Shown: piece by piece, positions 1 to 8,016 of the stretch
Numbering within the stretch: the stretch's first letter is position 1
Layout of the letters: each line of letters opens with the position of its first letter
Origin: Candidatus Obscuribacterales bacterium
GTDB taxonomy: Bacteria; Cyanobacteriota; Vampirovibrionia; Obscuribacterales; Obscuribacteraceae
DNA length: 32,993 bases
Assembly: GCA_021732565.1 (NCBI GenBank)
Contig: JAKFUT010000016.1
Coordinates: forward strand, 1-32,993
Direction of reading: 5' to 3'
Notes under the pieces: model-generated
Told to the model about the DNA's origin: nothing
The model's database searches: none
The model's input: the letters and a program-made list of their open reading frames with translations, nothing else
Program-made: the position numbers and the translations under genes

Positions 1-3000
1 TAACCTGGCCAGCCGTTCCGGTAGCGCTCAAATTTACGTCTCCGGTAGTACCAAATATGGTTCCGGAGTTGAGAATCTCATTATTGGCCAGCGGGTTTAG
101 AGTTACAGTTGTGCCAGTGGAATTGACGAATCCAAGCAGGGTTCCGATGCCCGCAGCACTGCCGGCGACACTGACAGATTGTCCGGGCTGGTTGAGATTT
201 ACTTGTCCGAGAACCCCGGAGTTGGAAGTGGCTGAAATCTTGCCAGCCCCATTCAGTTGTATATTGAGAGGCGCAACAGCGGTATTCTGAATCGTAATTG
301 TTCCGCCGGTGCCGAGGTTCGGGGCCTCCGCGAGGATATTGCCGCTGACGTAGTTTCGTGCTCCTACCGCTCCCACCAGTAATGGCGAACCTGAATTCGG
401 TTCGCGATAGGAAATACTAATGATGCCGCCATTGCCGTTACCCGTGCCGCTTGCATCTATGGTTCCGTCGATTTGCAGGAATGAGTTACCGCTTGTATCG
501 ATGGTAGACGCCGCCACGATGATGTTTGGCCCGTTGCCGGTGGTCCCGGGGCTGGCAGTCAGCGCCGCAGCGTTTATGCTGAGAGAACCTCCCGATGAAA
601 CGGTTACAGTTCCGCCGTCAGCTCCCCCCCCGGCGCCTGAATTAGCAGCGATGGTGACTTCTCCACCATTGGTTCCCACAGCCACGTTGCCAGTGGCGGT
701 GGTGGTGGTCAGACTTACAGTGCCCCCTTTACCGCTATTGACCCCATTGGCGAGGAGATTAAGACTTCCTCCTCCGCCAATGCTTATGTCAGTACCAAGG
801 AGAGTTATTGTTCCGCCTGCAAAATTACCAGCTCCGCCCGCGTTAGCGATTAGATCTCCCGACGGAATCGATATAGGGCCGTTCTGGCTGAGCAAAGAAA
901 TATTACCGCCGTTACCGCTGGTTGCAGTTACGGAGATGTTTGTGGGGGAAGAGGCGCCAATTCCACCAACTCCTTTGTTGGTAACGATAACTTTACCGCC
1001 ATCACCACTGGTGCTTCCGCCATTTGCGGATACAACGCCGTTGATACCGTTATTTGTTGCACTGATTGAAATGTCGAACAAGCTAGTGCTGTTCATCGTA
1101 ATGTCAATGGTCCCTCCGGCACCAGTTCCAGCACCGTCGGCCAGAACACTGCCATTGACAAAAACGTTTCCGGCTCCACTCCCGTTGCCCGCTAGGAAGG
1201 TTAAACTCGCCCCTTTGCCGTTCTTGCCCTGTGGGCCAACCGATAGTTGAGCCGGTTGAACCGTTACGTCTCTCCCCGCAGAGAGCGTCACAATGCCGCC
1301 ATCGCCCTTGGTAGCCCCCAAAGAGCCTCCTGTGGCGGAGATTATGAACACTCCGTCCGCGGGAGGGGGACCCGATGGTGTTCCTACATTGAGGTCGCTG
1401 GTTGCACCCTTTGATGTGACGGATATCGTTCCTCCATCTCCAGAACCAACAGCATTGGCGTTGAGGTTGAGAGAGAGACCACCCGTAATTACTATTCCTG
1501 TACCTAAAAGGGTTATTTTTCCACCGTCGGCATTGGTTGCTACACCAGTGGCGTCGGCGTTCAGGGTGCTGGCTCCTGCACTTACCGGAATTGTTAGAAC
1601 GCCCGCTCCTGCGTTCAGTGTGATGATACCGCCATTGCCTGAGGTCGTCGGTGCAACGTCGAGATTGTCGGTGGAGCGAATATTTATCCCGCCAGTGCCA
1701 CTATTGGTGATACTTATGCTCCCGCCATTACCGCCAGCAGGACCACTGGCAGCGGTGAGCGTTCCTTGAACGCCATTGGTGGTGACACCCGTAACCAAAT
1801 TGAACATGGTGGCGCTGTTACTTGCCAGGGTGATGCTGCCACCATCACCGGTACCTAGACCCGATGCATCCAGGGCGCCGTTTACCAGCAAGTTCCCGCT
1901 TCCAAGGTTTGCACTCAGCGTGATATTGCCACCGTTCGCGTTGCCTGTCCGGGGACCAAACTTGACTGCAGCGACTGTGTTAACAGTGAGGTCACCCCGG
2001 GTTGTGACGTCAACCTTACCGCCATTGCCTCCTGCAGCGCCCGAACTGGCATCTACCTGGAAGAGGTTGGCACCGGCTGCGGTATCGAATGTCAAGCCAC
2101 CGCTACCAGTCAGCAGAGTTACGCTGCCACCGTCACCGGTGCCAGCTCCGTTAGCCTGGATTATCAAATTAGACGGACTCGTAATTGATGCCGCCAGCAA
2201 AGAGAGAGAACCGCCGTTTCCGTTAGTGCTGCCCGCTGCAACGGATATGGTTCCCCCGCTGGAAAACTGTATGGCACCGCGAATTCCCGATCCGCCAGCA
2301 TCAACTATTATTGACCCGCCCTTGCCGGCTCCCACACCTGAAGCTGACAGGTCAGTCGGATTAGTTATGACGACGTTCTGACTGTTATTGTTATAGATTT
2401 GAACGGTACCGCCAACGCCACCACCAGCCCCGGCGTTGGCATTAAGCGTGCCGTTGACTCCGTTGACAACCAGCCCGCCATTAACTACAAATGCGGAGGT
2501 ACCTGAGTTGGTAAGTATAATCTTGCCGCCGTCCCCCACTCCGCTGCCATTGGCATTTAAGGGTCCCGAAATTTTCAGGTTACCCGAACCTCCGCTACCC
2601 GCGGTCAAGAAATAAGAAGCCCCCTTGCCGTTGCCTGCCTGAGGGGCAGCTTGAACCTTTGATGGATCAACGGTTAGATTCGAACCGGCTGACAACGTGA
2701 CAGTCCCTCCGTCGCCACCGGTGGTGCCCGAGACGGCCGAGATATCTATGTTGCTCGCATCAACTGTCAGAGCTGATCCTGGAGCGCTGGCTACGACAGT
2801 GACCGCGCCGCCTTTTCCCGTACCGGCACCGGTGCTGTTGAGATGCAGTAGCCCGCCAGTGCTTATGGTTGTACCTTTAAGTGTGATGACTCCGCCGTCT
2901 GCATTTCCGCCACCGGCGTCAGTGGTGATGGTGCCTGCTGTCAGCGTCAGTGCTCCACCCACCGAATTTACTGTCACAGAACCACCGCCGCCTCCAGTAG

Positions 3001-5725
3001 CACCAGCCTTTGCCGATATGGAAGCGCTATTTGCGCTTATGCCGCCCGTGCCGTCGTTCTGTATCACAACTGTTCCGCCCTTGCCGGCGCCGACAGCGCT
3101 GCTACCGGCATCTGCGGTTACTGCTCCGGCCAGAGTCATGAGAGCTGCGCTGTTGGTTCTCAAAGTTACCGAACCACCATTGCCGGTACCAGCACCATTG
3201 CCGCCAATTCCTCCCGACAGGCTTAGATTTCCTGAACCACCCCCGCCGGCGGTCAAGTTGATGGTGGAGCCATCACCGTCCGTTCCGCGCGGGCCAGTCA
3301 GCAGCGCTAACGCAAGGTTGTTGCCCGTGAGATTTCTTCCAGCGGTGAATGTGGCGCCACCGCCATTGCCCCCATTGACGCCGCTACGAACATCGACCTG
3401 AAAATTTGGACCAACTATATTATCGATGTTGAGATCCGAACTGGCACCGGTAGCATTTACAGTGACGGAGCCTCCGCCTCCGGCGCCAAAGCCGTGAGCA
3501 TTCAATGTAAGGTTAGAGGCTGCTGTAACAGCTGAGCCGGTAAGAGTGAGGGATCCCCCCTTACCATTTCCCGCCGTGGCCGAGAAATCGAGGATGCCTC
3601 CAGGAAGCGAGAGGACCCCGGAACCTGCATTCAGGGTGAGAGATCCGGCATCTCCCCCGCCAGAAGGAGCGGAGGAAACATTCGCTATAGAAGTTAACGT
3701 TATGCCTCCGGTTCCGCCGTTGGTAATATTGATCGCACCGCCCGCGCCACTGCCGCCACCACCGGTGCTGACGATAGTGCCCGTTACTCCGGCTGAGCCG
3801 GCCCCCCCAATTACAAATGGATTTCCGCCGCTCTGGACAATGGAAATCGTGCCACCTTTGGCCGTGGTTGAGCTGGCAGAGATAGAACCAGCCACGGAAA
3901 TTGCTCCCCCGGCTTTGATATCAATAGCAGCACCGTTGCTCAGCAGGCTACCATTGACGCTTATGTTGCGTGGTAGCAGGCCAGAGGCAAGGAAGCTTCC
4001 ACCAGATGTAGCTCCGGTGGTTTTGTCTACTAACACGGTAGCGCTCTGAGAAAGCGTTGCTGCATTGAGCGAAATCGATCCTGTGCCACTGGTGCCGCCG
4101 GTAGTATCGATTGCTCCCACCAAAATCGAAGCAGGGTTACTTGAGTTCTTGTCCGCGGCTATTAACGTAACATTTCCACTGGCTGCACCAGTGCCACCAC
4201 TTAGGATGCTGGTGCTGCCAGCCAGAATTCGTCCGGAGTTGAACGCGGCACCATCGTAAGCGACAATAGTTACGTTGCCACCTGCTCCAGCGCTGCCTTT
4301 TGTGTTGATAGTTCCAACGCCGGCGAGATCGACATACCCGCCGTCCGGGCTGGCTGGACCAGTGAGGTTCCACGTAGTGCCACCGTCGGCGATGTTGACA
4401 CCAGCGGCGATGAGAACATTGCCGCCGGCAGCGCCTGAAGTATTGATGCTGGCTGTGGAGCCGTCGGAGAAGACATTCCTATATGCTATGAGACTGAGGG
4501 GAGCTCCAGTGGTGGTCAACGCACCCGATAATGTTAGATCTCCCGTGGTATTAATGAATACGGGATCACCGGTCAGAGTCACATTGCCCAGGAGAAGATT
4601 GTTTGACGCAACAGCGACGTGTGCTTCGCCCGCCGTTAAATTCAAAACACCGCTTATATCACCGGTGTTGATTGTTACCTTACCGTCGCCTCCAAAAATG
4701 TTCAGCTCACGACTGATAAAGGTGCCGCCCAGAATTTCGGTACCGACCTTACCAGTGGTCAAGACATCGCGAATGTTGATCGCGCCGGTCAGTGATTCCA
4801 TGATGCCTGCAGTGTTGTTAACGATCAGATCTCGTGACAGCTGTGCGTTAAGATTAAGTGCATCTCTGGCCGATATCAAACCACTGTTGATGATGTTTCC
4901 GTTTCCGGAAGTCAAATTTGCCACCTGAGCACTGATGGTTGCCTGAATGTTATTGAGTGTCTGATTGATAATGCTCCCGCCCACCTGAGCATTGAGAATC
5001 CCAGGAGTCGAAATGGTGCCATTGTTTATAAGATTGTTGGCAATATTTAGCGTCAGGTTGCTCGATCCAAAAATATTTCCAAGTAAATTTGCATTAGAGG
5101 GAAGCATGGTCGACAGCATTCCGCCTGAGGCTATGGTGAGATTGCTGAAGTTCAATACAGCCGTCAGACCGGACTGATTTTGCAATGCGAAGAATGAGCC
5201 GGCGACCAGTGCATCACCGCCGATTTGCAGAGGGGTTGACTGGCTAAAGCCAATCGAGTTGAGCGCTACATTTTGCGGTACTACAAGAGAAGACAACGAC
5301 AAGTTTGACTGCGAACTCAAATTGAGGAACCCGCCCGTTGCTTGACCCCGGGCACCCAATAACAACGTTTGTGTACCCTGCGCTAATACTTGGGTCACCG
5401 CTATAAACTGAGCGGGAGTCAACTGCTGACCGGGAGCGACAGTGACACCGCTTCCACCCGTTACTGTCCCTTGCTGAGTGACAGAGCCACCAATTTGAAT
5501 TGTTACGGTGCCGCTGGCAGCGTTGTGAACCGAAGCGGTTTGAGATGACAGGTCTAGAGCCAGAGGCGTCGTTGTCGGTTTTGATGCGCCACTGGTGTCA
5601 GGTCCTGTTGACTGAGCAATTGATACCATCGGGCTGGCAGCCAAATAGCCGATCACCATCCATACCAGGCCTAACTTTCCAAAAACTGTATTGAGTCTTG
5701 AAAATCGCGAAATTCCAGATAGCAT
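1..5725 (-). CDS. Giant Gly/Ser/Thr-rich secreted beta-solenoid (haemagglutinin/adhesin-like) protein, 3' end outside window
   Basis: One minus-strand frame appears open from an ATG at 5725 to the left edge (1908 codons visible, no stop found in the parts I translated). The start is preceded by GTGGAAAAGCTG, a plausible ribosome site. Residues 1-37 form a signal peptide: basic MLSGISRFSRL, hydrophobic VWMVIGYLAASPMV, cleavage near SIAQ/ST. Residues of about 40-580 are ordinary beta-rich sequence such as GGFLNLSSQSNLSLSSL. The rest is built of short strands of the type DGGxVTLxAG and ASGxGTGxGG, typical of filamentous-haemagglutinin-like right-handed beta-helices. Glycine, serine, threonine and asparagine dominate and cysteine was not noticed. 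Long open frames on the plus strand here are antisense shadows rich in Pro/Pro/Leu, as expected opposite GGN codons. Function (surface adhesin or matrix protein) is inferred from fold type. No TPS NPNGI motif was recognised, so the secretion route is unknown. Confidence 0.85.
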   Translation of the reverse strand, partial: MLSGISRFSRLNTVFGKLGLVWMVIGYLAASPMVSIAQSTGPDTSGASKPTTTPLALDLSSQTASVHNAASGTVTIQIGGSVTQQGTVTGGSGVTVAPGQQLTPAQFIAVTQVLAQGTQTLLLGARGQATGGFLNLSSQSNLSLSSLVVPQNVALNSIGFSQSTPLQIGGDALVAGSFFALQNQSGLTAVLNFSNLTIASGGMLSTMLPSNANLLGNIFGSSNLTLNIANNLINNGTISTPGILNAQVGGSIINQTLNNIQATISAQVANLTSGNGNIINSGLISARDALNLNAQLSRDLIVNNTAGIMESLTGAINIRDVLTTGKVGTEILGGTFISRELNIFGGDGKVTINTGDISGVLNLTAGEAHVAVASNNLLLGNVTLTGDPVFINTTGDLTLSGALTTTGAPLSLIAYRNVFSDGSTASINTSGAAGGNVLIAAGVNIADGGTTWNLTGPASPDGGYVDLAGVGTINTKGSAGAGGNVTIVAYDGAAFNSGRILAGSTSILSGGTGAASGNVTLIAADKNSSNPASILVGAIDTTGGTSGTGSISLNAATLSQSATVLVDKTTGATSGGSFLASGLLPRNISVNGSLLSNGAAIDIKAGGAISVAGSISASSTTAKGGTISIVQSGGNPFVIGGAGSAGVTGTIVSTGGGGSGAGGAINITNGGTGGITLTSIANVSSAPSGGGDAGSLTLNAGSGVLSLPGGILDFSATAGNGKGGSLTLTGSAVTAASNLTLNAHGFGAGGGGSVTVNATGASSDLNIDNIVGPNFQVDVRSGVNGGNGGGATFTAGRNLTGNNLALALLTGPRGTDGDGSTINLTAGGGGSGNLSLSGGIGGNGAGTGNGGSVTLRTNSAALMTLAGAVTADAGSSAVGAGKGGTVVIQNDGTGGISANSASISAKAGATGGGGGSVTVNSVGGALTLTAGTITTDAGGGNADGGVITLKGTTISTGGLLHLNSTGAGTGKGGAVTVVASAPGSALTVDASNIDISAVSGTTGGDGGTVTLSAGSNLTVDPSKVQAAPQAGNGKGASYFLTAGSGGSGNLKISGPLNANGSGVGDGGKIILTNSGTSAFVVNGGLVVNGVNGTLNANAGAGGGVGGTVQIYNNNSQNVVITNPTDLSASGVGAGKGGSIIVDAGGSGIRGAIQFSSGGTISVAAGSTNGNGGSLSLLAASITSPSNLIIQANGAGTGDGGSVTLLTGSGGLTFDTAAGANLFQVDASSGAAGGNGGKVDVTTRGDLTVNTVAAVKFGPRTGNANGGNITLSANLGSGNLLVNGALDASGLGTGDGGSITLASNSATMFNLVTGVTTNGVQGTLTAASGPAGGNGGSISITNSGTGGINIRSTDNLDVAPTTSGNGGIITLNAGAGVLTIPVSAGASTLNADATGVATNADGGKITLLGTGIVITGGLSLNLNANAVGSGDGGTISVTSKGATSDLNVGTPSGPPPADGVFIISATGGSLGATKGDGGIVTLSAGRDVTVQPAQLSVGPQGKNGKGASLTFLAGNGSGAGNVFVNGSVLADGAGTGAGGTIDITMNSTSLFDISISATNNGINGVVSANGGSTSGDGGKVIVTNKGVGGIGASSPTNISVTATSGNGGNISLLSQNGPISIPSGDLIANAGGAGNFAGGTITLLGTDISIGGGGSLNLLANGVNSGKGGTVSLTTTTATGNVAVGTNGGEVTIAANSGAGGGADGGTVTVSSGGSLSINAAALTASPGTTGNGPNIIVAASTIDTSGNSFLQIDGTIDASGTGNGNGGIISISYREPNSGSPLLVGAVGARNYVSGNILAEAPNLGTGGTITIQNTAVAPLNIQLNGAGKISATSNSGVLGQVNLNQPGQSVSVAGSAAGIGTLLGFVNSTGTTVTLNPLANNEILNSGTIFGTTGDVNLSATGTAGQV
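537..3935 (-). repeat. Five higher-order repeats of about 650-720 nt inside the giant exoprotein gene
   Basis: A junction motif of the type G-[KN]-G-K-G-A-S followed by AG.GSGNL and a further GxGTGxGG recurs with midpoints near 537, 1224, 1943, 2630 and 3280. A more divergent copy (GAAIDIKAGGAISVAG) lies near 3935. Spacings are about 687, 719, 687, 650 and 655 nt (217-240 residues). Within each unit the order of sub-motifs is the same: FxVxxGxxxNGVNGTL, GGxVxIxNxGTGGI, a LxIP segment, ITLxGTxI, VTxTxxxxxxxLxV and LTVxxxxxxxxP. Units are diverged at DNA level, so the duplication is old. The coordinates are midpoints read by eye. Confidence 0.75.
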
Positions 5726-5780
5726 CAGCTTTTCCACTTTGGTAATTAGATTTATCCATCACTAGAATAAGACCTTCGTG

Positions 5781-5797
5781 TGTTCACCAGGTGAACA
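5781..5797. promoter_or_regulatory. Perfect 8-1-8 dyad, candidate operator upstream of the exoprotein gene
   Basis: TGTTCACC-A-GGTGAACA is a perfect inverted repeat with a single central base. It lies 56-72 nt upstream of the ATG at 5725 in an otherwise AT-rich leader. A possible minus-strand -10 (TATTCT, 5769-5764) sits between it and the gene, so a bound dimeric repressor or activator would overlap the -35 zone. No matching dyad was noticed elsewhere in the window. The cognate regulator is unknown. Confidence 0.45.
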
Positions 5798-6425
5798 AAC
5801 AACAAAGCACGTCCAATGACATACTACCTTTCGTCGCGAAAACTATTTCATGCTTTAGATTGGTTGCATTTGATTGTTCTTCGTCATCCTGAACTACAGG
5901 TCTGGAGATCCTTTCCTGCCAAGCCTTCCTGAATCTGTCAAAACTTGTCGAGGCAATCCAGGCTGACGGCAGGTGTCACATTTAGCCAGGATTCTTGCAT
6001 CTAAAGTGCAGCTGATACCAATAAGCGTAGTACCAAAAACGTGGCCGTCAATCTAAACTAACCGATCCGTAAGTGATCGCAGCGTGACAATCACAGCCGG
6101 AATCGCTCTCAAAACCAGTCATTTCGGTCACACTCCATCCCATTTGCGACTGCCACGCCTCTAATCAGGTTGAGTCGAGGTCCCTCCCGTTTTGACATAT
6201 CGGAGCCATCTTTCATCAAGGTCTTCCACTCGAGAGTTCTCTAACCGGAGAGTTACTCAATCACGATATGCTGAAGCTTCACATGGCTGATCGCGAGAAG
6301 ATTCTCCTGCTATGGCTTGGCGGGCTTGAAACGAGGCACCAATTTGACAACTTTTTCAGGTAATCGTACAGATCCCAATCATCCCCGCGGCTGATTCGCA
6401 AGTTCTTGTTTTTTACAAAAACGAA

Positions 6426-6525
6426 AATTGCAATCATTTTGCTGCGGGACAGATACGAATCATCCCAATGGCTGATTCCCAAGTTCTGGTTTTGTGTTAT
6501 TTACTTTCGCGTTAGCACCATGCCG
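6426..6525. repeat. Direct repeat copy 1 (about 100 bp)
   Basis: Begins AATTGCAATCATTTTGCTGC and ends CGTTAGCACCATGCCG. It matches the copy at 6596-6695 closely over its whole length, including GGGACAGAT, ATCCCAATGGCTGATTC, CAAGTTC, TGTGTTA and TTCGCGTTA. A shorter, more decayed relative containing CCAATCATCC, GGCTGATTCGCAAGTTC lies at about 6374-6408. Period between the two good copies is 170 bp. Confidence 0.7.
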
Positions 6526-6595
6526 GGAGAAGCCGAATCGACTGCGACTGTATGCCACCGCAATGATGTGTCTAAACGAATAGTACCGACAGGGG

Positions 6596-6695
6596 AATTG
6601 CAATCATTTTTGCTGCGGGACAGATGCAATCATCCCAATGGCTGATTCGCAAGTTCCGGGTCTGTGTTAATTACATTCGCGTTAACATCATGCCG
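6596..6695. repeat. Direct repeat copy 2 (about 100 bp)
   Basis: Second copy of the unit at 6426-6525, with scattered substitutions (for example GATTCGC for GATTCCC and GTTAACATCATGCCG for GTTAGCACCATGCCG) and one or two small indels. The separation from copy 1 is 170 bp. The 70 bp between the copies is only weakly similar to the sequence after copy 2. No terminal inverted repeats or target-site duplication were recognised. Confidence 0.7.
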
Positions 6696-6865
6696 ATACA
6701 AATTACTTGCTGCTGGGGTTAGCGCTCTGACACGAAACGAGTGGCTAAGACTGCCGAGGGGAGGAACAGCGCCGCACGAAGCGCCAAAATTGGTGAGACG
6801 CTATAATCGAGAGGTGCAGGAAGCACCGCCTTCAGATCCCCGGGATCCCAACCGAGCTCCAAGGT

Positions 6866-6871
6866 TATAAT
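6866..6871 (+). promoter_or_regulatory. Possible sigma70 -10 box (TATAAT) for the secreted protein gene
   Basis: A consensus TATAAT lies 60 nt before the ATG at 6931. No good -35 hexamer is seen at 16-18 bp spacing (the sequence there is GGATCC-like), so the promoter is only a candidate. Confidence 0.3.
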
Positions 6872-6930
6872 ACTGAAGCTCGTGTTGAGTCCGTGTGGCG
6901 GCTGCTCGTAGCGCAGACGATTTGACGGGG

Positions 6931-7965
6931 ATGGAGAAAGTTGTGTACAAAAGAAGAGGTTTGACGACCAATCTCTTTATCTTTAGGGTGTCTAAATTCA
7001 ATTCTATTATTTCAGTTCTGACCGCAATCTTGTTTGCTGTAACCGCCATCACATATAGTGCCGAGGCACAGGATCAAAACAAAGCGGCGAACATTGACAG
7101 CTTAGGAAAATCCTTCGTCGAGTACAGTTGTACAGGAGGAAAATGGTTGATAATTTCTATACCGAGGGATCAATTGGCGACCTTCGGTAGCAACGTCGTT
7201 TCGTTAGGTCCTGATTACGTCAAACCTATAACAAATAGTCATCCCGATGGTGTCATTTACGATGATTGGGTTCAGTGGTGCGCAGGAATTGACTGTGCCA
7301 TAAATCAGTTGCGCTGGCAGCTTGTGACCGACCCGACCGGGGGAAGAATAAGTCTCGGACGATATTTTGTCTCCAGGCCAATCAAGCAATGTCCAGCGGT
7401 CTATGGAACCGACCCGTGCTACTGGAACCAGAGCAACACGCCAGCGAATGGAATCGTGGTAACTCCAAGAGCCGGAAAATCGACTTTAACTTGTTTAGGC
7501 GTTTGGTTGCCGGCGCTCAGCTATAGAACGTATTTTGATGGAAAGACCGTGGTTTTGATGGACTTTCATAGAGACAAGAGAGTCGAAGTCAAGATGCTGA
7601 GTTCTTCGCTGGATACGCCTAATACTCTACGGCTTCAAGAAGCCTTGCAGTCTCTTAACGGACACCCCGTCGTAACTTTTCCGGCGTACGTCCACAATAA
7701 CAACGTATCCATTCTATGTGAAATGACGTTTGACAAGGCGGCGACTCTGGCTCGGTGGAGCGGCCGAGATTTCCTAACGGTAAGCGGGGAGGGAATTCCT
7801 ATTGGACTGTATGAGGGTGGTCAATCGTACGAAGTTCTGATGAAAAAATACAACAGGAAAAGGCCAAGTCTCGCATTTGAAGCGCAAGTAGCGAAGGTAT
7901 ACGCTAATCAACAGAAAACATTGACGGACTCATACCGGGGTGGAAAACACCTCCCCGGGCAATAG
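6931..7965 (+). CDS. Exported protein of unknown function with several cysteines
   Basis: About 344 residues. An N-terminal signal peptide is clear: basic KRRG and RVSKFN, hydrophobic SIISVLTAILFAVTAITY, then a signal peptidase I-type SAEA/QD site. The mature part has seven cysteines, including WCAGIDC and a CPAVYGTDPC pair, suggesting disulfides outside the cytoplasm. I do not recognise a family; WLIISIPRDQL and TVVLMDFHRDKRVEVKML look like beta-sheet core. The start is uncertain: GTG 6895, ATG 6931, or GTG 6943, the last having GGAG 6 nt upstream. The gene converges on the vWA gene, with stops about 50 nt apart, so the two are not co-transcribed. It could be a periplasmic or surface protein; no function is proposed. 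Confidence 0.7.
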   Translation: MEKVVYKRRGLTTNLFIFRVSKFNSIISVLTAILFAVTAITYSAEAQDQNKAANIDSLGKSFVEYSCTGGKWLIISIPRDQLATFGSNVVSLGPDYVKPITNSHPDGVIYDDWVQWCAGIDCAINQLRWQLVTDPTGGRISLGRYFVSRPIKQCPAVYGTDPCYWNQSNTPANGIVVTPRAGKSTLTCLGVWLPALSYRTYFDGKTVVLMDFHRDKRVEVKMLSSSLDTPNTLRLQEALQSLNGHPVVTFPAYVHNNNVSILCEMTFDKAATLARWSGRDFLTVSGEGIPIGLYEGGQSYEVLMKKYNRKRPSLAFEAQVAKVYANQQKTLTDSYRGGKHLPGQ

Positions 7966-8016
7966 CCGGCGCACAGAACCGGACCTTAGCCAGACCTTTG
8001 ATTGTTGCGGCGTCAT

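Larger units (their letters stand above)
5726..6930. other. 1.2-kb non-coding region between divergent genes
   Basis: No convincing gene is visible. Short open frames here have no ribosome sites and no domain-like sequence. The region holds the dyad at 5781-5797, the diverged direct repeats at about 6370-6695 and a possible -10 box at 6866-6871. From 5800 to 6300 I see nothing recognisable. Confidence 0.5.

Noticed and set aside
57..5177. Long plus-strand open frames rich in Pro, Leu, Val and Ala
   Set aside because: They lie antisense to the Gly-rich exoprotein; GGN codons read backwards give NCC-type Pro/Ala/Thr codons and few stops. No ribosome sites or domains.
7935..7958. CCGGGG...CCCCGG hairpin at the end of the secreted-protein gene
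   Set aside because: It lies within the coding sequence, has a mismatch in the stem and no T-tract, so it is not a convincing intrinsic terminator.
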